A DNA stretch of 64,000 nt from a bacterium 0.1xD8-71 (GTDB lineage: Bacteria > Bacillota > Clostridia > Lachnospirales > Lachnospiraceae), in the NCBI GenBank assembly GCA_003612405.1, contig RAYR01000010.1, positions 124,001 through 188,000 on the forward strand, written 5' to 3'. Below, one piece after another: positions 9,000 to 17,619 of the stretch. Below the pieces are notes generated by a model. It was given only the letters and a program-made list of their open reading frames with translations, was not told the DNA's origin and searched no databases. Each line of letters begins with the position of its first letter. The first letter of the stretch is position 1. Position numbers and translations under genes: made by a program.

Positions 9000-10064
9000 T
9001 TAATCCCGGCGCTTCTGCTCCAGCATATCCCAGGCAAGCGGCGTGCCCTTTTCAATATCCCGCATGACCGTCCTGCCCATAACTTCTTCGTAATGCATGG
9101 TATGAAGTCCTGCATGAGGCCTGATGGAGCGCACGTTCTCCGGGGTGATTTTTTCGCCCGCCTTCATATCTTTTACCACAAAGAGAGAGCGGGATCCACT
9201 GTGTTCCTGTTCCTGTTTTTCCGTCAGTCTGTATTCCGAATCGCCAAGTGCTTTCTCCACAATTCTGATCTGATCCACCATCTCTTTGAATTCCTGCGGT
9301 TCCATGGAAAAAGCCCCGTCCGGCCCGCCGTCTGCACGGCGCAGCGTCAGATGTTTCTCCACCATCTTAACCCCCAAAGGAATCGAAGCCACAGGTACTG
9401 CACTGCCCATGGAATGATCGGAAAGTCCCACCAGGCAGTCATAGGTCTTAGCCAGTGTGGGAATCATATTTAAATTGATTTCCTCATAGGGCGTAGGATA
9501 GGCTGATACACACTTTAACAACATGATATCTTCATTACCTTCCTCAAGACAGACCTGCAATGCCCTCTCGATATCCTCCGCATGTGCCACCCCAGTGGCA
9601 AAAACCACCGGCAGGTGAAGTGCCGCCACTTTCCGGATCAACGGTATGTCATTGATTTCATATGAAGCGATTTTATAGGCCGGCATCTTATGCTCTGCCA
9701 TAAAGTCCACTGCCGCATAATCAAACGGCGACGAAAAACATATCAAGCCTAATTTCTGCGCTTCTTCCTGCAATTTCGGCTGCCATTCCCAGGGTGTAAA
9801 GGCTTCCTGATAAAGCCGATACTCCGTCATACCATCCCACAATCCGCCGTGAATCTGAAAATATTCCTTATCGGAATCCACAGACAGACTGTCTGCCGTA
9901 TAGGTCTGTAACTTGACAGCATCAGCCCCCGCTTCCTTGGCAGCATGAATAATTTCCACCGCCCGGCCGTAATCCTGTAAATGGTTGCCCGACATTTCCG
10001 CCACGCAAAAACACGGATGTGATGCTCCTATTATTCTGTTCCCTATCTTGAATTCTTTTCTCAT
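9000..10064 (-). CDS. pseI: Pseudaminic acid synthase
   Basis: The 354-residue protein is a NeuB-type PEP-condensing synthase. It has the TIM-barrel opening FCVAEMSGNHLQDY, then KLQTYTADSL, GGLWDGMTEYRLYQEAFTPW, SDHSMG and VEKHLTL. A C-terminal SAF (antifreeze-like) domain from about residue 290 contains SIRPHAGLH. The GGLWDG...AFTPWEW stretch is characteristic of PseI rather than NeuB or LegI. It condenses phosphoenolpyruvate with 2,4-diacetamido-2,4,6-trideoxy-altrose to give pseudaminic acid. It follows pseF by four bases and shares its promoter. Confidence 0.9.
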   Translation of the reverse strand: MRKEFKIGNRIIGASHPCFCVAEMSGNHLQDYGRAVEIIHAAKEAGADAVKLQTYTADSLSVDSDKEYFQIHGGLWDGMTEYRLYQEAFTPWEWQPKLQEEAQKLGLICFSSPFDYAAVDFMAEHKMPAYKIASYEINDIPLIRKVAALHLPVVFATGVAHAEDIERALQVCLEEGNEDIMLLKCVSAYPTPYEEINLNMIPTLAKTYDCLVGLSDHSMGSAVPVASIPLGVKMVEKHLTLRRADGGPDGAFSMEPQEFKEMVDQIRIVEKALGDSEYRLTEKQEQEHSGSRSLFVVKDMKAGEKITPENVRSIRPHAGLHTMHYEEVMGRTVMRDIEKGTPLAWDMLEQKRRD

Positions 10065-10068
10065 AATC

Positions 10069-10767
10069 TTATCCCAAATTCTTTGCCATCATCTGCTGAT
10101 ACTTTAACTCGGCAATTGCCCAGTCATCCTGATTGTCAATATCCTGCACTTCCATCTCACTCATGATCATCGGTATCATCCGCGGAAGATCTGTTGTACC
10201 GTATTGTATAAAAGGCTGTGTCCGGCAACAGTAAAACTGACCGCAGTCGTGATAATAAGGCTCCAGATCCTGAGACCGTGTTCTGGCATGTTCCGGCCAT
10301 TTCATCCGCAATTCCCCCGCTTCATTGATCACCATACAGCGCTGGGGCGGAAAAGAAAAAGCCACCACCGGCATCACAGAATCAGCCTGCTCCAGGAGAC
10401 CCATAGCCGTCCGCAATTTGTCCTCCGTTACAAAAGGCGCTGTTGGATAAAGACAGCAAAAAGAGGCAAACTCCCTCCCCTGCTCTTTGTATGCCGTAAG
10501 CACCTCCAGAAGCACATCATCCGTGGAAGCATAATCCCCCGCACTCTCACTGCTTCGCATAAAAGGCACCTTGGCCCCATATTCCCCGGCAATCCTGGCA
10601 ATCTCCTTATCATCGGTAGATACCATAACCTCCTCAAACAAACCGGACTGCAATGCCGCCTCTATAGAGTATGCTATAATGGGTTTCCCGCAGAAAGTCT
10701 TAATATTTTTACGCGGGATTCTTTTACTGCCGCCCCGGGCCGTAATAATGGCTATGGATGAACACAT
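10069..10767 (-). CDS. pseF: Pseudaminic acid cytidylyltransferase
   Basis: The 232-residue protein has the CMP-nonulosonate synthetase signature IAIITARGGSKRIPRKNIK at its start, then YPTAPFVT and a late QDIDNQDDW. It activates pseudaminic acid with CTP to form CMP-pseudaminate for transfer. The start at 10767 is set by AAAGG four bases upstream and by a promoter whose expected transcription start (about 10793) lies inside a longer open frame to 10839. The gene is followed at once by pseI. NeuA (sialic acid) is the alternative, but pseI/B/C/G nearby make PseF the better reading. Confidence 0.88.
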   Translation of the reverse strand: MCSSIAIITARGGSKRIPRKNIKTFCGKPIIAYSIEAALQSGLFEEVMVSTDDKEIARIAGEYGAKVPFMRSSESAGDYASTDDVLLEVLTAYKEQGREFASFCCLYPTAPFVTEDKLRTAMGLLEQADSVMPVVAFSFPPQRCMVINEAGELRMKWPEHARTRSQDLEPYYHDCGQFYCCRTQPFIQYGTTDLPRMIPMIMSEMEVQDIDNQDDWAIAELKYQQMMAKNLG

Positions 10768-10800
10768 ATGACCTTTTTCCTTTCCCTTTTCTTTTCCCTT

Positions 10801-10829
10801 ATTATACCCTGTGACTTTTGTTTTTTCAA
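10801..10829 (-). promoter_or_regulatory. Sigma-A promoter of pseF-pseI
   Basis: On the minus strand TTGAAA (10824-10829) is followed after 17 bases by a perfect TATAAT (10801-10806). The start point would be near 10793, 26 bases before the pseF ATG. Confidence 0.65.
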
Positions 10830-10853
10830 TTGCTCCCATTACAGAAAGAGAAA

Positions 10854-10868
10854 CGGCATACCCTGCCG
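10854..10868 (-). terminator. Weak hairpin after the coiled-coil gene
   Basis: On the minus strand CGGCA-GGGTA-TGCCG forms a five-pair stem followed by a pyrimidine run TTTCTCTTTCT. It lies 15 bases beyond the stop of the coiled-coil gene and just before the pseF promoter, so it would insulate the two units. The stem is short. Confidence 0.35.
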
Positions 10869-10882
10869 CCCCTCATAATACT

Positions 10883-11464
10883 TTATGATATTTTCTTAAG
10901 CTTTTCAGAATGTGTCTGCACTGTCCTGCTCACATTGGATACCGTTGCGAACAGTTCCGGCAGTCTGTCATTATAATCCTTATAGCGTTCAAATGTGCTC
11001 ATATAACAGGACTCTATATTGTTCACACGAGGAATCAGATCATTCTCCAAATGTATAATCTCAATTCTTTTAATCCGTTCCCCTTGTTCCTGCATGCTTT
11101 TCTCTATACTGTCAAGCTTACTGTTCGTCCGTTCAGAGGATTTCTCAAGATTGGCAGTTCTGCCCGTCAGGTCAATGACATTATCCTTAAGCTGTGTCAC
11201 CTCTCTGGTAAGAACATCGAATTTGTACTCCATTCTTGTCATTCTTGCATCTAAACCTGTCACTTCATCTTTAAGTTCTGCTACATCTGCTTCCAACTTT
11301 GTGACCCTCAATTTAAGTTCTGCCATATCCGCTTCCAGTCTTGTCACTCTCAGCTTCAACTCTGCAATATCTTTTTTAATCGGTTCCAGATGCTTCTCAA
11401 GCTTCTGGTCGAACATACGGTCCAGCATGTTCTCTATTGATAACAACAATTGCTCATTATCCAT
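10883..11464 (-). CDS. Coiled-coil protein with three tandem 14-residue repeats
   Basis: This 193-residue acidic/basic protein is predicted to be almost entirely coiled coil. Residues 32-73 are three near-identical 14-residue (double-heptad) units of the form D-x-A-E-L-K-x-x-V-T-x-L-x-A. The heptad pattern continues to about residue 135, and the tail to 193 is less regular. There is no signal peptide or membrane segment, so it should be cytoplasmic. It starts with GGAGG seven bases before ATG and has its own promoter and a possible terminator. Its place between pseF and pseG may be accidental. Function is unknown; similar small proteins are common in clostridial genomes as hypotheticals. Confidence 0.75.
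   Translation of the reverse strand: MDNEQLLLSIENMLDRMFDQKLEKHLEPIKKDIAELKLRVTRLEADMAELKLRVTKLEADVAELKDEVTGLDARMTRMEYKFDVLTREVTQLKDNVIDLTGRTANLEKSSERTNSKLDSIEKSMQEQGERIKRIEIIHLENDLIPRVNNIESCYMSTFERYKDYNDRLPELFATVSNVSRTVQTHSEKLKKIS
11246..11371 (-). repeat. Three tandem 42-base repeats inside the coiled-coil gene
   Basis: Codons 32-73 of the coiled-coil gene consist of three 42-base units that encode 14-residue blocks; the first two are nearly the same and the third has drifted. Such in-frame units can expand or contract by slippage without breaking the frame. Confidence 0.7.
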
Positions 11465-11507
11465 ATTTTATCCTCCAGTATACTATATTTTGTTCCCGCT
11501 CATTTTC

Positions 11508-11536
11508 CTTATACCATTAACTATTACGAAATGCAA
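11508..11536 (-). promoter_or_regulatory. Promoter of the coiled-coil gene
   Basis: On the minus strand TTGCAT (11531-11536) and TATAAG (11508-11513) are separated by 17 bases. The ATG lies at 11464, giving a leader of about 35 bases with GGAGG. Confidence 0.5.
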
Positions 11537-11699
11537 TTTCTTTTTGCTTTAAAAGATGTAGAAATTTAGGGTCTCTTTACAATGTCAATTTTTATATCTT
11601 GTGTTGGTTTATTGAATCATCGCCGTAATTTCCATATACATCAATATAATAAACCACAAGATATTGTATTGTGCACTTTGTCATCCTGCTAGGATGTAT

Positions 11700-11728
11700 T
11701 TGCGTTTTTACCACAAACTCTATATACT
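11700..11728 (+). promoter_or_regulatory. Promoter of pseG
   Basis: TTGCGT at 11700-11705 and TATACT at 11723-11728 are 17 bases apart. The -35 match is weak and the -10 good. The start would be near 11735, about 42 bases before the ATG. Confidence 0.45.
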
Positions 11729-11776
11729 TACACATAAGCGGAGTTAAATGCCTATTATATAAAGGGGATATCATAC

Positions 11777-12943
11777 ATGACTACGATTTATTTCAGAACA
11801 GACGGCAACAGCAATATTGCCACAGGCCATCTTATGCGGTGTCTTACCATTGCACGCGCCTGTATACAGACCGGTCAGTCAAAGGGACAAGATGTGCAGA
11901 TTTCTTTTCTTGTTTCTGATCATCAGAGCCGCTCTCTTTTAGAGGATCGTTTCGAGGCTCCCAGGGAATTTTCTGTTTACTGCCTTAACAGCGATTACCG
12001 GCGTATGGAGACGGAAGTGTCTGAGCTGCTTTCTTTTATTACAGACCGTGCCGGCCAGGAAAAGCCCTGGCTTTTTATAGACTCTTATTACGCTTCTCCG
12101 AATTATTTCCGCAGGCTGTCCGGCTCCTGCAAAATCGCCTACCTGGATGATCTGAGAAGTTTTGAATGTCCTGTAGACTTACTCATCAACTATGATACAG
12201 AGCAGGATTGTTCCCACTACGCCGGAGCATCCCGCAAACTGCTGGGCCCACAGTATACACCATTGCGGGCACAATTTCAGTCCCCTTCTTACAATATCCG
12301 TCCGCGGACAGAACATGTTCTCCTCTCCACAGGAGGTACAGACCCTTATGGCCTGGCAGAACAGCTGTTGCACGCAATTTACGATCACACCGATTATCCT
12401 GATAAGAAACATGGTAACACGGTTGCCAGCCTGTCCAGTCATTGGGATACAGCCTGCCTGCAAACTTTGCATTATCATGTTGTCACTAGCAGGGCAAACA
12501 CACGCTATGACATCCTGCACACCCTTGCTATGGAGAATTCCCACATCCATATCCACGAAAATGTTTCCGATATGGCTTCCCTCATGGCTTCCTGCGATAT
12601 GGCTGTTTCTGCCGGCGGCACTACCTTGTCTGAACTGTGTGCTGTGGGAGTGCCCACAATCAGCTATCTGATGGCAGACAACCAGCGCACCGCCGTAGAC
12701 CGATTCTCCGCAGAAGAAATCATCCCCTGCGCCGGGGACATCCGCCTTTCGCTTGCCCAAAACACAGGCGATCAAACCGATACTTCGCAGATATCATCCG
12801 ATGCTGTCCTGTCAAACATTCTGCGATTTATGACACATATGTCAGAAAATGTTGAAGTCCGTCAAAAAAGCTCTCAACAAATGAGAGCCTTTCTGGATGG
12901 CTGCGGTGCCGGGCGAATTGCCGACGCACTGCTTTCTTTCTGA
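11777..12943 (+). CDS. pseG: UDP-2,4-diacetamido-2,4,6-trideoxy-beta-L-altropyranose hydrolase
   Basis: The 388-residue protein opens IYFRTDGNSNIATGHLMRC, the PseG pattern of a GT-B-like fold with a catalytic histidine in GHLMRC. It contains LLGPQYTPLR and the C-terminal MAVSAGGTTLSELCAVGVP. PseG removes UDP from the fourth pathway intermediate to give the sugar used by PseI. It is longer than the roughly 275-residue Campylobacter enzyme, with extra sequence dispersed within the protein and no acetyltransferase (PseH) domain that I can see. GGGG nine bases before ATG supports the start. It stands alone on the plus strand, five bases from the convergent 12949 gene. Confidence 0.85.
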   Translation: MTTIYFRTDGNSNIATGHLMRCLTIARACIQTGQSKGQDVQISFLVSDHQSRSLLEDRFEAPREFSVYCLNSDYRRMETEVSELLSFITDRAGQEKPWLFIDSYYASPNYFRRLSGSCKIAYLDDLRSFECPVDLLINYDTEQDCSHYAGASRKLLGPQYTPLRAQFQSPSYNIRPRTEHVLLSTGGTDPYGLAEQLLHAIYDHTDYPDKKHGNTVASLSSHWDTACLQTLHYHVVTSRANTRYDILHTLAMENSHIHIHENVSDMASLMASCDMAVSAGGTTLSELCAVGVPTISYLMADNQRTAVDRFSAEEIIPCAGDIRLSLAQNTGDQTDTSQISSDAVLSNILRFMTHMSENVEVRQKSSQQMRAFLDGCGAGRIADALLSF

Positions 12944-12948
12944 ATATT

Positions 12949-15159
12949 TTATACTTTCCGTTTATGGAAGACATACCAGATACAGCCCGCAATAGTCAGT
13001 GCAGAGACCAGATTGGCAATGACAAAGCCTGCTACCGGGCCATACCGCACATAGATTCTGTGCTCCATCCCATCACCCTGTACCATAAAGCGCATCCTGG
13101 CCCCGGCTCCACGCATAATTTCCACTACATTCCCATTTTCATCCTTGGCACGGTAACCATGATAACTGAGTATGGGCAGTTCAATATAACACTCTGAAGA
13201 ATCCGCCGTGTAGGCAACCGCTGCTTTCGTTCCTTTTTTCTGGTAATCTCTGACCGTCACATGATTCATGTCAGAAACCACCACGCTGGTAACCAGTTTA
13301 TCATCCGAAGCCCCGTCAAGACGCCACTCATGCGGATAAAATATCCCTATATTAGTAATCAGCTTGCTCTCATGTCCTTTAGAGGCCACTGCCTGTGCAT
13401 TGTCATAGGGCATATGGTTGTTATCCGCAGGTACGGACACAATCACCAGCAGATTTAAGCCAACCAGCAAAGTAAATAAATAGTTGCGGTAAGGCCTTAT
13501 AATCTCTGAGCGTGATATTCCGATAGCTCCCACAAAGACAAAGCAGGTCGATGCAGGCCCCAGGAATCTCCACGGAAACTGTAACATCGTTGCGATATTT
13601 TCAAACACCCCATTTTCCATCAACGCTCTGTTTGGAAAATATCCCGTTATCATAAAGGTAAGCACACTGCCAAGCACCAGCAGATACAATAAGAACCCTT
13701 CCTGCTGTGTCATCCGTCCCCGTCGTTCATACAGCAGATAGATGAAACCAATCCCAATACAGCCAAACAGTGCCAGTCCCAGTGAAAAATACTGCTTGTT
13801 GTACAGACTCAATGTCTGGGTCAGATTGGAAGGATTGATGGACTGCTCAAAATATCCGCTCCACCGCAGCACATCCTTGGCGATATTTTCTCCAAAATAA
13901 TAATACAGAAACGGCGCCAGATACCATGCGTTCAAGAGAAGTGACAGACCGGCCGCCTTTCCAATTTCCCGATATCTATGTTCCCGCAGGATACGCCCAC
14001 AATACAAAAGTGCTGTGACTACACAGACTGCCGCCACATATGCAGCGCTTAAGATATGGCTCTGCAAGGCGCCGGTAAACCCGATTACCAGAAAATACCA
14101 CTTCTTACGTTCTCCCATAATCACATGATACAGCCCTGCAATCACAAGCGGCCAGAAAACCAGGGCCAGAGTTTCTCCCAGATCTCCTCTGGAAAAAATA
14201 TTGGTAAACCGATAAGGCATCAGCGTATATAATACCACTGCCAGAATCACACTGCGCCGTGATCTGATCATGGATTTCAAGGCTGCATAAGCACAGACTG
14301 CGGACCCTAAATTTGCAAGGAATACAATTACCTTATAGGACAGTGCCAGAGAAACCCTGCAAATACGCAGGAAAGCTCCAATATATAAGAACAGATAAGG
14401 ATACATGGCATTTAAATAACCATTTCCCCGCAGCCCGTCCGGCAAGATATTGACCGGTATCTGACCGTCCAGAATACCATCTTTAAGCCCTTCCAGCCTG
14501 GCCAGATGATAGCACAGGTCATCTCCATTGTACAGATATGTCTGCATCATGGGAGAAGTCGCAAGCAGCGCAACCCCCAGGATAACGCTGTAGTCTATAA
14601 GCTTCTCCTGCGTAAGATATCCTCTGCCTTTTGTTAAATACAGACATACCAGACCATTGAGCAGAAGGAAAACCACAATGGCAAAATAGGTATCCGTGTA
14701 GAAACGGGTATGCGGTACAAGCTCCAGACTTCCAATCGTCAGATCACCGCTGCCGCCATAATTCACCCGCACCTGCAACTGCTTTGCATCCTTAGAAAGA
14801 GTAAAATCCGTGGAAAACTCCCGCACCTGTGGATCTACCTGCCAGGCCGCAATTTTATTTGCCTGTTCCCACAATTCCACTACCGTATCTTTCTCTTCCG
14901 CCCTGTACTGCATACGGACTGTATAACTGCCCCTGTTCATCACATACTGGGGCGTCCGGGCAATAATACCGGATTTGGCCATGGATTCCCGAATCATCAA
15001 TGCCCCTTCCGAATCGACCATACCGACTGTTCTCTGTAATTCGGACCCGGTATAGACCAGGGGTTCTCTCCCCTCATCCCCAATCCACAGAAGCGTCACC
15101 ATGAGACAGACCATGACAGCATATATTATCTTGCTTTTCAGAGATATCGTTTTAATCAA
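12949..15159 (-). CDS. Large membrane protein, PTPS-related/GT-C type
   Basis: The 736-residue protein has an N-terminal membrane anchor, an extracytoplasmic beta-rich region (residues about 35-150), then ten or more membrane helices and a second soluble domain near the C-terminus. The first loop, YNGDDLCYHLARLEGLKDG, resembles the D/H-containing loop of the 6-pyruvoyl-tetrahydropterin-synthase-related membrane family, which is GT-C-like. It probably transfers or modifies sugars outside the membrane. The start is TTG with GAGG nine bases upstream; I see no in-frame ATG or GTG with a ribosome site. It is the last gene of the 31-kb operon, converging on pseG with no terminator between. Confidence 0.65.
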   Translation of the reverse strand: MIKTISLKSKIIYAVMVCLMVTLLWIGDEGREPLVYTGSELQRTVGMVDSEGALMIRESMAKSGIIARTPQYVMNRGSYTVRMQYRAEEKDTVVELWEQANKIAAWQVDPQVREFSTDFTLSKDAKQLQVRVNYGGSGDLTIGSLELVPHTRFYTDTYFAIVVFLLLNGLVCLYLTKGRGYLTQEKLIDYSVILGVALLATSPMMQTYLYNGDDLCYHLARLEGLKDGILDGQIPVNILPDGLRGNGYLNAMYPYLFLYIGAFLRICRVSLALSYKVIVFLANLGSAVCAYAALKSMIRSRRSVILAVVLYTLMPYRFTNIFSRGDLGETLALVFWPLVIAGLYHVIMGERKKWYFLVIGFTGALQSHILSAAYVAAVCVVTALLYCGRILREHRYREIGKAAGLSLLLNAWYLAPFLYYYFGENIAKDVLRWSGYFEQSINPSNLTQTLSLYNKQYFSLGLALFGCIGIGFIYLLYERRGRMTQQEGFLLYLLVLGSVLTFMITGYFPNRALMENGVFENIATMLQFPWRFLGPASTCFVFVGAIGISRSEIIRPYRNYLFTLLVGLNLLVIVSVPADNNHMPYDNAQAVASKGHESKLITNIGIFYPHEWRLDGASDDKLVTSVVVSDMNHVTVRDYQKKGTKAAVAYTADSSECYIELPILSYHGYRAKDENGNVVEIMRGAGARMRFMVQGDGMEHRIYVRYGPVAGFVIANLVSALTIAGCIWYVFHKRKV

Positions 15160-15215
15160 TATTTCATTCCTCTCGGTTTATCTTTTTCTTAACGTTAAAG
15201 TAAATTCCCACAAAA

Positions 15216-16274
15216 CTAATTTCTGCTAATCTGCTTCGCAGACATCCATTTTCGTAAATTCTTTCGGAAGTTACGATATCCCCACAGGAGTTTATAAAAG
15301 CAGATAAACCGGAACGTAGAAGCCAGCTGCATTTTGACTAATTTCCGTTCCTCTTCTCCGATGCGGTCCTTATAATATCTGTTTTCCTGAAAATCCGGGA
15401 ATGTTTCAATCATCTCCTGTCCCAGTTTTTTCACAAAACCACTCTTTACAGGACGCACGCCCTGCATATAAGTAAATAAAGTATTCACGTAAAAAAGCGT
15501 AGCAAAGCCAATCTCCAGCTCGGGACGGTACTGTTCCAGATATCCGTACTCCCTGGCCTCCCGCAGCATAATGCGCCCGGCTTCCATGCGGTCCTCACAG
15601 CGCTTCACTGTGATGGTATGCACAGTGGAGTCTTCATGCTGATAATAATAGTATAAAGGCTCTTCTATATATTCAAAATGTCTGGCCCGCAGCATCCAGG
15701 AATTAGCGAGCGCATTATCTTCATAAAATATCCCCGTTGGAAAACGGCTGGGATGATCAATCACGATTTCCCTGCGGTAGACCTTCACTACCAAAGACCC
15801 GCTGTCAAGAATCAGGGAACGGTATTTCTCCTCATCCAGCACGCCTGTCTGCTGCGGCTTATTATTGTGCACAATCCGGCCAATCTCCATACTGTGCTCA
15901 CTGGTCAGATGATAATCGCAGCCCACCATATCGGCCCCGGTCTCTTCTCCCCGGCCAATCAACCGCTCATAAAAGTCCTCCGTCACCCAGTCGTCGCTGT
16001 CGATAAATCCGATCCACTCTCCTTTTGCCAGATCCATGCCGATGTTCTTGGCGCCGCCCTGTTTCTGGTTTACATCGGAGTGAACAGCCCGGAACCTGTC
16101 AGGATACTTCTGCTGATAAGTCTGTAAAATCCTATAAGAATCATCCGTGGAACAGTCGTCCACCGCAATAATCTCATAATCTTTAATCGTCTGTCTGACA
16201 AGGGAGTCCAGACAATATTCCAGTTTGCCGTCGGCCGCCATATTATAGACGGGCACAATAATTGATAATTTCAT
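15216..16274 (-). CDS. Family 2 glycosyltransferase
   Basis: The 352-residue GT-A enzyme has the GT2 pattern SIIVPVYN, IIAVDDCSTDDS, GGAKNIGMDLAKGEW and the metal-binding FIDSDDW. A long C-terminal part of about 230 residues has no recognisable domain. It transfers one sugar of the repeat unit on the cytoplasmic face; donor and linkage cannot be read. The ATG at 16274 has GGAG six bases upstream and is preferred to the ATG at 16286, which lacks a site. Confidence 0.88.
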   Translation of the reverse strand: MKLSIIVPVYNMAADGKLEYCLDSLVRQTIKDYEIIAVDDCSTDDSYRILQTYQQKYPDRFRAVHSDVNQKQGGAKNIGMDLAKGEWIGFIDSDDWVTEDFYERLIGRGEETGADMVGCDYHLTSEHSMEIGRIVHNNKPQQTGVLDEEKYRSLILDSGSLVVKVYRREIVIDHPSRFPTGIFYEDNALANSWMLRARHFEYIEEPLYYYYQHEDSTVHTITVKRCEDRMEAGRIMLREAREYGYLEQYRPELEIGFATLFYVNTLFTYMQGVRPVKSGFVKKLGQEMIETFPDFQENRYYKDRIGEEERKLVKMQLASTFRFICFYKLLWGYRNFRKNLRKWMSAKQISRN

Positions 16275-16341
16275 TGAAATCTCCATGCCATTATGATTGA
16301 AATATCTTCAATTCCTGCCGTTTTTTCAACATTTATGATCA

Positions 16342-17538
16342 TCAAACATTTCGGAAACAGGTCACAATCTTTGTCACTGCCTCAATGACACTCTCCACAT
16401 CCGCATCACTCATGGCATAATACAGTGGCAGGGTTATCATCTCATCATACAACTTTTCTGCCTGAGGACACAGTCCTTTCCGATATCCCAGTTTCTCATA
16501 ATAGGGGAAATAATAGACAGGTATGTAATGCACATTACAGCATACGTTTTCCGCCTCCAGGGCTGCAAAAAACTGTTTCCTGTCAATTTTTAATCTATCC
16601 GGCACAATACGCAGGATATACAGATGTCTTGTGGTATCAGACTCCGGAATCTCCTGTTGTACAAATAACTCGGGTAATTTTGAGAAAGCTTCATTATATC
16701 TGGCCACAATTTCTTTCCTGCGTTTTTTAAACATGGGCAACTTACCAAGCTGGCTGATGATCAGTGCAGCCTGCATATCCGTCATGCGGTAGTTATAGCC
16801 CAAAGCCACCTGTTCATAATACCAGGGACCGTCCGGTTCATGCTCCATCTGCTGCCTGTCCCGAGTAATCCCGTGAGACCGGAACAACAGTAACTTTTTA
16901 TAGAATGTTTCATCATTGGTCAGAATAACCCCGCCTTCGCCGCCTGTCACTGTCTTCACCGGATGAAAACTGAACATGGTCATATCCGCAATGGAACCAT
17001 TCATCTGTCCTTTGTAGCTGGTGCCGATCACATGGGCGCCGTCCTCAATCAACGTCAGATTATGTTTCCTGCAAATTTCCAGAATGGGCGCAAGATCTGC
17101 CGACTGTCCCGTATAATCTACCGCCACCACGGCTTTCGTCCTGGGTGTGACTGCCTCCTCCAGCTTCTTCGGATCCATATTGTAAGTCGCAGGATCAATA
17201 TCCACAAAGACCGGCCTCGCACCACAGTACAGTGCACAGTTGGCCGATGCGGCAAAGGTAATCGGTGTTGTGATGACCTCGTCTCCTTCTCCCACACCCG
17301 CAGAGAGCGCTGCGATATGCAAAGCCGCCGTACCGTTACTGCATACCACCGCATACTGAGCCCCTGTCAGCTCACACAGCTTCCTTTCCAGTTCGGGAAT
17401 CTTCGGTCCGCAGGTCAGATAATCACTCTTTAATACCTCCACCACCGCCTGGATATCATCCTCATCGATATACTGATGCCCATAAAATATCTTCGTATCT
17501 CTGGCAGGTCTGCCGCCTGCTATTGCCGGTTTCTCCAT
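16342..17538 (-). CDS. pseC: UDP-4-amino-4,6-dideoxy-N-acetyl-beta-L-altrosamine transaminase
   Basis: The 398-residue PLP enzyme of the DegT/DnrJ/EryC1 family has GHQYIDEDDI, CSNGTAALH, the aspartate strand LIEDGAHV and the Schiff-base lysine in FSFHPVKTVTGGEGG (lysine 196). Position next to pseB and overall form fit PseC, which aminates the 4-keto sugar at C4. I start it at 17538 (MEKPAIAGG). The ribosome site (GGAGAGAAG) lies rather far upstream; ATG at 17559 or GTG at 17589 are possible alternatives. It follows pseB by about 80 bases. Confidence 0.88.
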   Translation of the reverse strand: MEKPAIAGGRPARDTKIFYGHQYIDEDDIQAVVEVLKSDYLTCGPKIPELERKLCELTGAQYAVVCSNGTAALHIAALSAGVGEGDEVITTPITFAASANCALYCGARPVFVDIDPATYNMDPKKLEEAVTPRTKAVVAVDYTGQSADLAPILEICRKHNLTLIEDGAHVIGTSYKGQMNGSIADMTMFSFHPVKTVTGGEGGVILTNDETFYKKLLLFRSHGITRDRQQMEHEPDGPWYYEQVALGYNYRMTDMQAALIISQLGKLPMFKKRRKEIVARYNEAFSKLPELFVQQEIPESDTTRHLYILRIVPDRLKIDRKQFFAALEAENVCCNVHYIPVYYFPYYEKLGYRKGLCPQAEKLYDEMITLPLYYAMSDADVESVIEAVTKIVTCFRNV

Positions 17539-17619
17539 AATTTTCAATCTTCTCTCCATTCCGAAATATTCTGCGAAAACAAAGGACACGTAACACTGCC
17601 TACATGTCCTTTCCGTGTC

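Larger units (their letters stand above)
11465..11776. other. Divergent intergenic region between coiled-coil gene and pseG
   Basis: This 312-base A+T-rich region holds one promoter for each direction (11508-11536 minus, 11700-11728 plus) and the pseG ribosome site (GGGG at 11764-11767). Between the promoters, from 11537 to 11699, I see no open frame with a ribosome site and no clear RNA structure. Confidence 0.5.

Noticed and set aside
10204..10761. A 185-codon plus-strand frame opposite pseF
   Set aside because: It is antisense to a well-conserved gene, has no ribosome site and no recognisable motif.
11019..11552. A plus-strand frame of 177 codons opposite the coiled-coil gene
   Set aside because: The S/L-rich product mirrors the repetitive coding of the real gene; no promoter or ribosome site fits it.
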